Of a stretch of 64,000 bases of DNA, positions 7,903-16,982 are shown piece by piece. Below the pieces are notes generated by a model that was given only the letters and a program-made list of their open reading frames with translations, was not told where the DNA came from and searched no databases. The position numbers and the translations under genes are program-made. The stretch is taken from positions 1-64,000 of the forward strand of contig JADFXP010000014.1 of NCBI GenBank assembly GCA_015233465.1. The letters run 5' to 3'. Source of the DNA: Candidatus Magnetominusculus dajiuhuensis. Lineage in GTDB: Bacteria; Nitrospirota; Thermodesulfovibrionia; Thermodesulfovibrionales; Magnetobacteriaceae. Positions within the stretch are counted from its first letter, which is position 1; each line of letters begins with the position of its first letter.

Positions 7903-9453
7903 CTAAATATTTTTAACCCCTAAAATAATCGAATCACTGACCAGCTTATGAACCCCTCCAACCTCTTCTTCAGTATATCCAAAATGCGGCAGCAGATGGG
8001 TAAATTGAACCTTACAGTAGGCGCATATTGAGGTTATAAAATTAACCCCATTCTCCCTTTTAACCTTTGTATATGCCTGCATACGAGGGGTTGCGCCTCT
8101 TAATTTTACTGGCAGCTGCTCATCTCCTAAAAGCCCGCCTCCAGCCCCGCAGCAAAAGGTCTTTTCCCTTATTGTGTCCTCATCCATTTCTACAAATTTA
8201 TTGCATGTTGCCCTGATAATTGCGCGGGGTATCTCAAATTGTCCAAATTTTCCGCCAAATGCAGAACCCCTTGCAATCTGACACGAATCGTGCATAGTTG
8301 GAGTCAAATGATCATTTGCAGTTTTATCAAATTTCAAGGCCCCGCGTTTTATAAGATCAAGCGTAAACTCACAGATATGCTGAGGGATTGGATACTTTGG
8401 TGAAAGCCAATCAAAAGGACCATTCATCGTATTAGAATATGACGACATTACACGATACATATGCCCGCATTCACCAGCTATAACACGTTTTACTCCAAGT
8501 TCTCGTGATGCCTTCCATATCCTTGAGTTTATTAATTTCATGTTCTCATAATTATGCACAAATAGGCCAAAATTAGCCCCGTCAGCTGCATATGAACTAA
8601 GCGTCCAGCTTATCCCTGCTTGATGAAATACCTTTGCATATCCATTAAGAGATTCAATATTTACTGGCGCAAAATAATCTGCCGACGGCAGCACCATCAA
8701 AACGTCTGCTCCATGTTTGTCTATTGGAATTTTAATATCTATTCCTGTCTCCTCCCTTAGGTCATCCTCAATGCTCTCAATAATATCAACAAATGCAAGC
8801 GGTGACATGCGAAAATTGTTTCCAGTAGTTATCTCATTATTTACAAGTACATGAGCATTTTTCTGCACAAGCCCAATGCTGTTTAAGATCTCCCTTGCTG
8901 CCATTGTAATTTCAGCCGTATCAATTCCGTATGGACAAAAAACCGAACACCTTCTGCATTCTGTGCATTGATAAAAATATGTGTACCAAAGCACTAATAA
9001 CTCTTCCGATAATTCTGCTGTGTCTAAGAGATTATTAAATCCTGGCAAACCAAGCATTCCTGAAAATGTAAAATATCTCTTATATACCTTGCGCATCAGA
9101 TCCTGTCTTGCAACAGGCATATTCATAGGATCGCCGCTGCCTAAAAAGAAATGACATTTATCTGCGCAATTCCCGCACTTTGAACATATCTTTAAAAACA
9201 ACTTAACGCTGCGATATTTATCCAGCATCTCAGCCATCTTTTTGAGAAATACCTCTTTCCAATTATCAACTAGCCCATTAGTTGGATAACCAAGAGTCTT
9301 TAACTGCTCCTTATTGGTCATAACAAATGGCCGATTACCAGAGGATGCGCCAACGCAGACAGACGGAATTTTTATCTCTCCAGTAAGTTCAGGCGGAGTA
9401 AATTGTGTTTCTGTTGATTTTAGCATTGCCATTATCTTTTCATTTGGTTTCAT
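7903..9453 (-). CDS. DsrK/HdrD-like iron-sulfur electron-transfer subunit
   Basis: A 516-aa cytoplasmic-side subunit of a quinone-linked membrane redox complex. It has two [4Fe-4S] motifs, CSKCGNCADKCHFF (about residues 88-101) and CTECRRCSVFCPYG (about 170-183). The C-terminal half carries a CCG cluster-binding domain with HDSCQIARG, FCCGAGGG and CAYCKVQF, as in heterodisulfide reductase HdrD, DsrK and TmcB. Its gene follows the cytochrome b-like gene on the same strand, the order seen for dsrM-dsrK. DsrJ, DsrO and DsrP are absent, so this may be a stand-alone MK module. The exact physiological partner is unknown. Confidence 0.85.
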   Translation of the reverse strand: MKPNEKIMAMLKSTETQFTPPELTGEIKIPSVCVGASSGNRPFVMTNKEQLKTLGYPTNGLVDNWKEVFLKKMAEMLDKYRSVKLFLKICSKCGNCADKCHFFLGSGDPMNMPVARQDLMRKVYKRYFTFSGMLGLPGFNNLLDTAELSEELLVLWYTYFYQCTECRRCSVFCPYGIDTAEITMAAREILNSIGLVQKNAHVLVNNEITTGNNFRMSPLAFVDIIESIEDDLREETGIDIKIPIDKHGADVLMVLPSADYFAPVNIESLNGYAKVFHQAGISWTLSSYAADGANFGLFVHNYENMKLINSRIWKASRELGVKRVIAGECGHMYRVMSSYSNTMNGPFDWLSPKYPIPQHICEFTLDLIKRGALKFDKTANDHLTPTMHDSCQIARGSAFGGKFGQFEIPRAIIRATCNKFVEMDEDTIREKTFCCGAGGGLLGDEQLPVKLRGATPRMQAYTKVKRENGVNFITSICAYCKVQFTHLLPHFGYTEEEVGGVHKLVSDSIILGVKNI

Positions 9454-9522
9454 ATTAATTAATCCTTAAATTAAAAATATATTTTTACCTTAATGCTTGA
9501 GGGGTTTACCCGTTAAACAAAG

Positions 9523-10299
9523 TCAGTCCCCATTGTTAGTATCCCATACATTTATATGTCGTACTTCCCTTGGATTATTAGGCATATTCCTTGTTGGACT
9601 AAAAAAGAATCCTACTGCATGTATTAATTTTGTAAATGGAAATACTATTAATAAGATACTTACTAATGCAATATGAGTAATAAAAAACATATTTAAAGGC
9701 ACAGGCTTTGAATGAAAGGTAAAAGCGCCAATCATGAAACTCTTAACAGCAGGAAGATCAGGGCTAAATGAGCTAATCTTCATAAAAACCCCAGTTACGC
9801 CAATCATAAAGATTAACAAAATAATAAAATAATCAAAAAATTTGGTATAATAAGCGCTTTTTTCGTCATTACTCCTTTTAATCATTAGCATAATAAGCGA
9901 AACTATAAAGATTACTCCAATAATTGAGGCAATAGTTGAAAGAAACCCCATAATTTCTGGTGAGATATGGATATAATTACCTCGTTCTGCTAAATATGAA
10001 ACCAGACCAAATAAATGAAAACCCATCAATATCGCGAGTGTTACGTGCATTATTAACCCATTTATCCATAAATAACGATCTCCCTTTGAAAGAGACGTAA
10101 ATAAAAACAGATCTCCTGCCATTCTTCTGATAACACCAGACATCTTATCTGACTGAGGATTCTGAGAAATAACTAATGGATTAGGCGATTTTAATATATC
10201 AGATATTTGATACCATACTCCTATAATAAAAACTACCGTAGATATATATAAAAGTGAATAGACAGCAACATTTAGTAACATATGAACACTTATCTGCAT
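9523..10299 (-). CDS. DsrM/NarI-like membrane cytochrome b subunit
   Basis: 258 aa with about six hydrophobic helices and histidines placed like the haem b ligands of nitrate reductase gamma subunits (HVTLAILMGFHLFG; HIALVSILL...FPFTKLIHAVGFFFSPTR). The FPFTKLIH motif is close to the FPYSKLVH of the NarI/DsrM/TmcC superfamily. The partner is the downstream CCG iron-sulfur protein. Together they would carry electrons between the quinone pool and a soluble or periplasmic donor or acceptor that is not encoded nearby. Confidence 0.85.
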   Translation of the reverse strand: MQISVHMLLNVAVYSLLYISTVVFIIGVWYQISDILKSPNPLVISQNPQSDKMSGVIRRMAGDLFLFTSLSKGDRYLWINGLIMHVTLAILMGFHLFGLVSYLAERGNYIHISPEIMGFLSTIASIIGVIFIVSLIMLMIKRSNDEKSAYYTKFFDYFIILLIFMIGVTGVFMKISSFSPDLPAVKSFMIGAFTFHSKPVPLNMFFITHIALVSILLIVFPFTKLIHAVGFFFSPTRNMPNNPREVRHINVWDTNNGD

Positions 10300-10387
10300 A
10301 TAATAATCTTCTCCTTGATTTTATTATAGTTTTACCGCTACATTAGTGATGTTCTATATTTTAACATTTTAGGATAAATTTTTCACT

Positions 10388-11590
10388 ATGAATGATATAT
10401 TAAAAATTATATTAACATTTTTTATCATTCTCCTTATGCTTAGGAAAAAGATAAATATCGGATACGTACTGTTATCCGCATCAGTGGTATTATTTGTGGT
10501 TTATTTAATGCCTCTTTCAAATATACTAAAATCCCTGAAAGGTACATTTACTAATCCAGTAACCTTTCAATTATTAGTCTCCCTATCATTTATCCGAATG
10601 CTTGAGATGATATTAAGGGAACATGAAATCCTTAAACGGATGATGGATTTTATAAAGGCAACCCTTAGAAACAAGCGCGCTGTGGCAATTTCAATGCCGT
10701 TATTAATTGGGATAATGCCGTCTTTAGGCGGCGCATATTTTTCTGCTCCAATGGTTGCTGAGATAACAAAAGGACTGAATCTAAGCCCAGAGTTGAAGGC
10801 ATATATTAACTATTGGTATCGTCATCCATGGGAGTTTTTTCTCCCGTTATATCCCGGCATAGTTTTAGCGTCAATGATTAGCGGAATACCAATGCGATCT
10901 TTTATACTTATGAATCTATCATGTGTTATAGTAATGTTAATTTCTGGAATATTTTTAGGGATACGGCAGATAAAAGGCAAATTTGAACGGTCAACTTCTA
11001 TTAATAAAAATGAAGTTCTTAGTTTTGTTCCTATAATTGGTCTTATTTTGTTAGTTATAGGATTTAATGTTCCGCTGCATTATGCCTTAGTTTCAGTAGT
11101 AATATTATTGTTATTTTTTTACAGAAAGGATTTTACTTATTTTAAAAAGGTCTTTTTACATGGTTTTTCCATAGACATAATATTATTGATTACAGGAATT
11201 ATGCTATTTAAAGAGACGCTTGAAGTGTCTGGTGCTGTTAAGAATTTAAGTATATTTTTTGGCTCAAATCATGTTCCAGTAATATTCATACTTTTTATAT
11301 TGCCATTTATAAGCGGGTTTTTGACAGGAATTACAGCTGGGTCAGTAGCAAGTTCATTTCCCCTGCTGCTTAGCATACATGGAGTTGACGCATTTGGACT
11401 TTCATTTGCCTTTGTAAGCGGATATACTGGAGTTCTTCTCTCTCCTGTGCATATATGCCTAATCATGACAAAGGATTATTTTAAGGCAGATATGTATGGA
11501 ATCTACAAAAAAACAATACCCGGAGTTATTTTGATTTTTATTACAGCATTAGCACAGTATTTGATATTTAGACATAAAATTATTTTTTAA
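10388..11590 (+). CDS. DUF401 family permease
   Basis: A 400-aa inner-membrane protein with about ten or eleven hydrophobic helices. Conserved-looking polar segments include GIMPSLGGAYFSAPMVAEI, YWYRHPWEFFLPLYPGI and the C-terminal GYTGVLLSPVHICLIMTKDYF. These match the DUF401 membrane family, which is related to ion-transporter-type permeases. The substrate is unknown. It is transcribed divergently from the DsrM/K-like pair, with an 88-base gap that must hold both promoters. Confidence 0.8.
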   Translation: MNDILKIILTFFIILLMLRKKINIGYVLLSASVVLFVVYLMPLSNILKSLKGTFTNPVTFQLLVSLSFIRMLEMILREHEILKRMMDFIKATLRNKRAVAISMPLLIGIMPSLGGAYFSAPMVAEITKGLNLSPELKAYINYWYRHPWEFFLPLYPGIVLASMISGIPMRSFILMNLSCVIVMLISGIFLGIRQIKGKFERSTSINKNEVLSFVPIIGLILLVIGFNVPLHYALVSVVILLLFFYRKDFTYFKKVFLHGFSIDIILLITGIMLFKETLEVSGAVKNLSIFFGSNHVPVIFILFILPFISGFLTGITAGSVASSFPLLLSIHGVDAFGLSFAFVSGYTGVLLSPVHICLIMTKDYFKADMYGIYKKTIPGVILIFITALAQYLIFRHKIIF

Positions 11591-11634
11591 TTTAGATTTA
11601 TTTAAAATAGATATAGTAAAATATAACACTTAAT

Positions 11635-11718
11635 GCCGGTGTGGTGGAATTGGCAGACGCGATGGACTCAAAATCCATTGAGGGCAACTTCGTGGGAGTT
11701 CGACTCTCCCCACCGGCA
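11635..11718 (+). tRNA. tRNA-Leu (CAA anticodon)
   Basis: The acceptor stem GCCGGTG (11635-11641) pairs with CACCGGC (11711-11717), followed by discriminator A. The anticodon stem ATGGA/TCCAT holds the loop CTCAAAA, giving anticodon CAA (reads UUG). A long variable arm and a T arm with GTTCGACTC are present, as expected for a class II leucine tRNA. The 3' CCA is not encoded. Confidence 0.95.
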
Positions 11719-11863
11719 TACCCTTAGAAACCTGTATTTTCAATAATGTTCAATTTTAGCATTATAGATAATACGTTGGTGCTTACAAATATACAAATAG
11801 AGTGTCTTTTCTGCCCTCCTATATTTAGTCTTGCTAAAAATATAAATAGTCTTGAAAAGAAAA

Positions 11864-14464
11864 CTAAGAGTAAATCATTGAATCAATATCAGTTATAAAT
11901 TTAGTACGATATTCCTCTACACAAGAAGAATTCAACATTACCATATCCAATTGCCGCGTGTGCATCAGCATATATCCGAGAATTTTAATTTTGATTAATA
12001 ACTTAGATGACTCAAAGGCATTAACCTTTGCCCTTAATGAATCGCCCTTTAGAGATATATTAAATTGAAAATGCTCTAATATCTCTCCAATAAACTTTAT
12101 TCTCAAGTTTCTCCTTTGAAAATCTGCTGCTCCGCCCTTAAAATAAAATCCTGCATAGTTTTCTAAAGTTCTCTCGCTTGCAAGTGCCTCAATCGTACAA
12201 AAATGATACCCTAATCTTGATGTTAGACTAAAAAAATGACTTGATAAGAGCACATAATTATCATTCTCATAAGAGCCTTGATTAGAAAGAACTGCATCTC
12301 CACCACTATTATGACGCATCACTACGGATAAAAATCCTCCAACATCTATATGCTGAGGTCCATTCCATGCCACAGCCATTAATCCATCCCATAAGGATAA
12401 AAAAGGCATTGAATTTATATCATTTAAATGAACCTTGCGCCCCTTAATCTCGCGCTTAAATCCATCCTCAAGGTTGATTATCAAATAGTTGAGAGGCAGG
12501 TCGCTTACCAATTCCTTACAAGTATGTCGTGAATATTTCTCCAGTTTGCCAAATGCAAATAATTCATTTACCGATTTTTCATGACAAAACCTTATAATAT
12601 CATGATATGTCTGACATCTCTCAGGTTGAAACTCATCGGAATCTGGATCTAATAGATTAAGAGGCGCAATGATTTGTAATACATCTTGAAGTATCCTCTC
12701 TATTGGGGAGCCTTTCATTAGATTTTTAGAAGTCCGAGACTCTGCTAACAGATCATCCTTTATCCCTCTATAAATTACTAAATTATCAGCGTCTATTGTT
12801 ATTTCATCGCCATTTTTAACTATTTCCATTATATTTGGAATATTAAAAATAGCAGGTACCTTATATTCTCTTGCAACTGATGCAAGATGTCCAACTAAGC
12901 TGCCCTCTTGTGTTATTACGGCAGCTGCCCGTCCCAAAAGAGCTGCAAGTTTTGGTACTGCAAAAGGCGCTATTAATATGGCTTTATCAGGGAATGTCAA
13001 TATATGAGCATCTTTATTTACTATATAACATGACCCTGCGGCTATACCTGAAGATGCCCTTTGACCCCCTTTTGAGATAATATCATCAATATATTTATCA
13101 TTTACTGTATTTGTTTTGTAAGCACTAACTGGTTTAAATGGACGGCATTGCAATATATAAATTTTCCCTTGCTTGTCTAAAGCCCATTCAATATCTTGAG
13201 AAATACCCAAGAAATACTCCTCCAGCTTAAGGGCAATCCTTGCAAGTTCTAATACAGTTTCATCATTAATTGACTGCAATTGTGCTGATTCAGGCTTAAG
13301 TTCCTCTTTAATTAAACCATCTAATTTATGCAGTCTTATTGCGTGACTTTTTATGGGAATATCTTTTTTTAATATCTCTAAATTAGTCCTTAAAACTGTG
13401 AACATATCAACGCTTGTTGTGCCATCTACTACAGCAGTTGGAAGTCCAAAAACTGATGTAATAATGATTGAATCATCTTCATTATCAAGTGGATTTCTGG
13501 TATATATCACACCCCCTGCGGATGCATCAACCATAGCCATACACCCTACACACATTGAAATATCTTCATCCCATAGTCCCATGTTAAGACGATAAGCAAT
13601 TGCAGTGGGGCTGTATTTACTTGCCAATACCTCTTTATAGGCATTTATTATGAATTCCTTTGAAATATTTAATTTAGAGGAATATTGTCCTGCAAAGGAG
13701 TTGTCTATAGAATCCTCAAAAGACGCACTGCTTCTTAGTGATACCATTACTCCAAAGCCAATTGATTCTTCAAGTTTTTGATATGCCTTATATATCTCAT
13801 CAACAGACGATGGAGGCATTTTTGCTGCCATAATTACCTTTGATATTGCGCTGCTAAGTTTAAATATATTATCCATTTTATCTTTTTCATGTATCTGAAA
13901 CAGGCGGTCTATTTCTGGCTTTATTTCATTATATTCCATAAATTGATCATGTAAATAAGAGGTCATTACAAATCCCTCAGGCACTAAGAGATCAGAAAAC
14001 TTATAAATCTCACCTAATACTGCCATCTTTGAGCCGACATCATTAATGTTATCTCTGCTGACATCTTTAAAAGACAAGATATAATTAGATTTATTTGATG
14101 AATTAGTTTCAATAATTTTGATCTCTAAGACATCATCAAGTTTTTTTCGAATATTTCCAAATGCTGTATAAAGGGCTGTATATTTATTAGGTGCCATTGT
14201 ATCAAGATTTTTAATAGCACGTAAGACATTAACTCCAAGCTGAGTTGTTTTTGATTTTATATATGAGGAACTATAGAAAAAACCTTCATCAGTAAGCAGG
14301 CGTTCCATCTCGCTTATAATCTCAAGTATCTTATTATTTGCCCCTATAAGAAGTTTGTAGTTATGATAACGAGAGGTAAATAGTGAAGACAACTGCTCTT
14401 GGGTAATGACCGCTTCCTTTGAGGAGCTATTCCATTTAGAAAATAATTTTTTAAGTATTTCCAT
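11864..14464 (-). CDS. PEP synthase / pyruvate-phosphate dikinase-like protein lacking the PEP barrel
   Basis: 866 aa. An N-terminal region of about 130 residues is unrecognised. A pyruvate/ATP-grasp nucleotide-binding domain follows (GSKMAVLGE, VSLRSSASFEDSIDNSFAGQY, GGVIYTRNP, QDIEWALD). A phosphohistidine swivelling domain comes next, with EGSLVGHLASVAREYKVPAIF near residue 510; the His in GHLAS is the expected phospho-acceptor. The C-terminal TIM barrel that binds PEP is absent, replaced by about 250 residues that I do not recognise. It could phosphorylate an unknown acceptor. A 49-aa membrane protein is encoded 16 bases upstream. Confidence 0.8.
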   Translation of the reverse strand: MEILKKLFSKWNSSSKEAVITQEQLSSLFTSRYHNYKLLIGANNKILEIISEMERLLTDEGFFYSSSYIKSKTTQLGVNVLRAIKNLDTMAPNKYTALYTAFGNIRKKLDDVLEIKIIETNSSNKSNYILSFKDVSRDNINDVGSKMAVLGEIYKFSDLLVPEGFVMTSYLHDQFMEYNEIKPEIDRLFQIHEKDKMDNIFKLSSAISKVIMAAKMPPSSVDEIYKAYQKLEESIGFGVMVSLRSSASFEDSIDNSFAGQYSSKLNISKEFIINAYKEVLASKYSPTAIAYRLNMGLWDEDISMCVGCMAMVDASAGGVIYTRNPLDNEDDSIIITSVFGLPTAVVDGTTSVDMFTVLRTNLEILKKDIPIKSHAIRLHKLDGLIKEELKPESAQLQSINDETVLELARIALKLEEYFLGISQDIEWALDKQGKIYILQCRPFKPVSAYKTNTVNDKYIDDIISKGGQRASSGIAAGSCYIVNKDAHILTFPDKAILIAPFAVPKLAALLGRAAAVITQEGSLVGHLASVAREYKVPAIFNIPNIMEIVKNGDEITIDADNLVIYRGIKDDLLAESRTSKNLMKGSPIERILQDVLQIIAPLNLLDPDSDEFQPERCQTYHDIIRFCHEKSVNELFAFGKLEKYSRHTCKELVSDLPLNYLIINLEDGFKREIKGRKVHLNDINSMPFLSLWDGLMAVAWNGPQHIDVGGFLSVVMRHNSGGDAVLSNQGSYENDNYVLLSSHFFSLTSRLGYHFCTIEALASERTLENYAGFYFKGGAADFQRRNLRIKFIGEILEHFQFNISLKGDSLRAKVNAFESSKLLIKIKILGYMLMHTRQLDMVMLNSSCVEEYRTKFITDIDSMIYS

Positions 14465-14480
14465 GTTATTTATTAACTCA

Positions 14481-14630
14481 TTATCTTATAACATAATTTT
14501 GATATATTATCAATAATGCAAATAGTATGACCGTTATTACTAATATTACAGTTATAATAGTTTTGGAATTGCTTTCTGTAAAATTGAGAATCTTATCATA
14601 AATATCGTCTTCTCTCTTTATTGTAATCAT
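14481..14630 (-). CDS. Small single-helix membrane protein (49 aa)
   Basis: Reads MITIKREDDIYDKILNF, then a strongly hydrophobic helix (TIITVILVITVILFALLII) and a short tail. An AGGAGG ribosome binding site lies a few bases before the ATG at 14630, strong support for translation. The stop is 16 bases before the PEP-synthase-like gene, so the two are probably co-transcribed and the small protein may anchor or regulate its partner. No family was recognised. Confidence 0.65.
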   Translation of the reverse strand: MITIKREDDIYDKILNFTESNSKTIITVILVITVILFALLIIYQNYVIR

Positions 14631-14663
14631 AAGTCCTCCTATTCATTTTCAAGGGTTTTTATA

Positions 14664-14793
14664 ACGGGTCAAAGACCCTTTGAACCCATTATAATTACTT
14701 AATATAAATCTACGTTATTATATATAACCTAAAATTATGGGGTGAAGGGGGCAAGCCCCCTTCTGGGAGCTTGAGGGTGAAACCCTCAAAATA
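14664..14793. repeat. Cluster of palindromic repeats
   Basis: Contains ACGGGTCAAAGACCCTTTG followed by AACCCATTAT, an AT-rich spacer, then GGGGGCAAGCCCCC and GAGGGTGAAACCCTC hairpins (14743-14788). The first module recurs in reverse at 50118-50152. The cluster lies between the universal stress gene and the 49-aa gene, where it could serve as a terminator. Confidence 0.7.
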
Positions 14794-14803
14794 AATTTAA
14801 TTT

Positions 14804-15259
14804 TCATAATACTGCAATAACCGGACAATGAGATTGTTTATTAAAAATAGTTGTTTCCATCAGTTCTTTTTTCCAACTATCTGAATTTGAAGAAATATTA
14901 GCTCCCTTAGTAATAGCTGGAACTATGATCAAGAGGTTGTTATTATTATATCTTTCAATACGATCAATGACATCATCAAGTGCTCCATGCTCAACGCTTC
15001 TTTCGCATTTGATATTTTTAGATTCGCAGAAGGCATAAACATTCTCAAAGAAACTGTTAGCATCGGCTTTAAAACGTTCAGTTAATGTCTCATAAGATAC
15101 TGACTCTGACATTGCGCATGAGAGGGTTGCATCAGGTATTACACCTACAAGCTCTAAAGGCACATTATGGATACTTACCATTTGACTTCCGTATTCAATA
15201 GTCTTTTTGTATTCAATTCCTGGATATAATACTACTATTATTTTTTCTATTCTAGTCAT
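14804..15259 (-). CDS. Universal stress protein (single UspA domain)
   Basis: A 151-aa cytoplasmic USP-fold protein. It begins MTRIEKIIVVLYPG and contains a central DDVIDRIERYNNNNLLIIVPA and a C-terminal TTIFNKQSHCPVIAVL, the usual last strand. The ATP-binding GxxGxxxxGS loop is degenerate (ANISSNSDSW), so nucleotide binding is doubtful. It lies 90 bases downstream of the TauE-like gene, and a second, tandem USP is encoded upstream of that. The grouping suggests a stress-linked transport unit. Confidence 0.75.
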   Translation of the reverse strand: MTRIEKIIVVLYPGIEYKKTIEYGSQMVSIHNVPLELVGVIPDATLSCAMSESVSYETLTERFKADANSFFENVYAFCESKNIKCERSVEHGALDDVIDRIERYNNNNLLIIVPAITKGANISSNSDSWKKELMETTIFNKQSHCPVIAVL

Positions 15260-15349
15260 TTCATAACCTCCAAAGGGTTTTTAACATTAAATTTATCTGA
15301 TCCCATTGGAGAGACAAGGTCTCTCCATAATTAATTTTGTAAAATTATA

Positions 15350-16552
15350 CTATGCATTATGTATGATTCTGGCTGCACTTAGACTCTTTTTCTCATTAGC
15401 TATACCTTTAAACATCAAGTATATTATAACCAAGCTTAATGCGCACGCTGAACCAAGCATCAAATAACCAGCCATATTGTTCCAATATTTAGCCATACCG
15501 TATGAAGTTTGTATGGATTCAGGTTGGTTAGCTATCCATATCTTTATTGCTGCCTTGTTATTCATTATCCAATCAGCTATTGCCTCTTTTGAGGTAAGAC
15601 CGGTCTGAATCTTAATCCAAGGTTTTAATAACATCTCATAATTATCTTTATACATGGATGAAATCTGTTTAAATATAACTGAGACACCTGACAGAAGCAT
15701 GGTTATTGCAAAATATAAGCGAATCTTTAACCCTTTTACATATTGTGTGGCAACTGTGCCAAATTGTGCTCCAACTGCTGCCCCGCATAACATAACTACT
15801 GCTGCTATTATCTCTACCTTGCCCTTCATTGCATATGTAAATGCTCCGTATGCACCAGAAATCATGACCTCAAATAAATCTGTGCCTACTGCTATAGTTG
15901 TTGGACAGCCAATTACGTATATCAAAGAAGGCATCCTGATAAACCCACCGCCTACACCAAGAAAACCAGCCAGAAACCCTGTAAACACTGCCACTCCGCC
16001 AACTACCCATAGTGAAATCCTGATACCCGATTTTTTCAGGTTAATCATAGGAGGAAGATTTATCTTGTGCATAATCAGTGATAACTTAGATTTAGCTCCG
16101 TCATTTATAATCTCTCCAGCCTTTTCCCTCTTTGAATAGTCTAAATACTCCTTCAACATATAAAAACCTATTCCAAATAGTAGTACGATGTATACACCTC
16201 TGACTATTGGCCCAACCTTACCGATTTTTTCAAGCCACAAGATTAAATTTGCGCCAACCTCAATACCTATTGCTGTAAATATCACCATAATTAGTCCAAG
16301 TCTTGCATCCACATTACCGAGTTTTCGGTGTTTTATGGTGGCGACTATAGACTTTCCAGCTATCTGCGCCATATCGGTACCAATTGCATAAGCCATCGGA
16401 AATCCAAATACATTTAGAGCAGGCGTAACCATAAATGCGCCTCCAACTCCAAAAAAGCCTCCAATTACTCCAACCGTTATACCTATCAATATTAGCTGCC
16501 ACCACATCATGTCAACGCCAGCCATTGGCAGGTGTATCATTAAGAAATCCAT
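15350..16552 (-). CDS. TauE/SafE family sulfite/organosulfur anion exporter
   Basis: A 400-aa inner-membrane protein with two homologous halves. The first has GVIGGFFGVGGAFMVTPAL and IGTDMAQI; the second has GFLAGFLGVGGGFIRMPSL and VGTDLFEV. Between them is a cytosolic linker of about 50 residues rich in Lys and Ser. The C-terminal insertion before the last helix is longer than in minimal TauE proteins. A 56-aa membrane protein is encoded just upstream, and both genes are preceded by the same dyad. Confidence 0.9.
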   Translation of the reverse strand: MDFLMIHLPMAGVDMMWWQLILIGITVGVIGGFFGVGGAFMVTPALNVFGFPMAYAIGTDMAQIAGKSIVATIKHRKLGNVDARLGLIMVIFTAIGIEVGANLILWLEKIGKVGPIVRGVYIVLLFGIGFYMLKEYLDYSKREKAGEIINDGAKSKLSLIMHKINLPPMINLKKSGIRISLWVVGGVAVFTGFLAGFLGVGGGFIRMPSLIYVIGCPTTIAVGTDLFEVMISGAYGAFTYAMKGKVEIIAAVVMLCGAAVGAQFGTVATQYVKGLKIRLYFAITMLLSGVSVIFKQISSMYKDNYEMLLKPWIKIQTGLTSKEAIADWIMNNKAAIKIWIANQPESIQTSYGMAKYWNNMAGYLMLGSACALSLVIIYLMFKGIANEKKSLSAARIIHNA

Positions 16553-16573
16553 TTTATTCCCTCCTAACTCAGG

Positions 16574-16589
16574 TTCGGCAGAATGCCAA
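16574..16589 (-). promoter_or_regulatory. Imperfect dyad upstream of tauE-like gene
   Basis: TTCGGCA GAA TGCCAA, one mismatch from the perfect dyad at 16791-16805. It lies about 20 bases upstream of the transporter start and just after the 56-aa ORF. It is a candidate operator or RNA hairpin; the factor is unknown. Confidence 0.4.
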
Positions 16590-16591
16590 TT

Positions 16592-16762
16592 TTAATGTTG
16601 TATATCTATCTTATCTGTATCAACTTTGAATAATTTAAAAACCATTTCCATAGAAAGACCTATTACTACTCCCAACCCTGACATTATCCCTACTGTCAAT
16701 AAGCCAAAGCCAACATGATTTGTATTATTCAGCGCTACCATCCAATTGATTAATTCTCCCAT
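16592..16762 (-). CDS. Small membrane protein (56 aa) next to TauE-like transporter
   Basis: The ATG at 16762 follows AGGAGGTG, an excellent ribosome binding site. The protein begins MGELINWMVALNNTNHVGFG, has one hydrophobic helix (LLTVGIMSGLGVVIGLSMEMVF) and a charged tail ending KIDIQH. It precedes the transporter by about 40 bases on the same strand, so it may be an accessory subunit. The family is not recognised with certainty. Confidence 0.7.
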   Translation of the reverse strand: MGELINWMVALNNTNHVGFGLLTVGIMSGLGVVIGLSMEMVFKLFKVDTDKIDIQH

Positions 16763-16790
16763 TTTTTTCACCTCCTATCTTAATTCTGGT

Positions 16791-16805
16791 TTGGCACAAT
16801 GCCAA
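16791..16805 (-). promoter_or_regulatory. Perfect dyad TTGGCA-CAA-TGCCAA
   Basis: A six-base inverted repeat with a three-base spacer, located about 30 bases upstream of the 56-aa ORF. A near-copy precedes the adjacent transporter gene. This repetition at two gene starts suggests a shared operator. Confidence 0.5.
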
Positions 16806-16982
16806 TATTATTACTATATCAAGTTACATGCCAGAGCAAAAGTGGCGTAAAATAAGGAAAGTCATGGATTAACTGGTGCAGTAAAAAAGTGGCAGGGAAG
16901 GGTGAATTTATTCTAAAACTCATGTTGATAGGGCTTTTTAGCGAATTGGAGTTTTATTACTTCATGCAGTAAATTTACGGCA

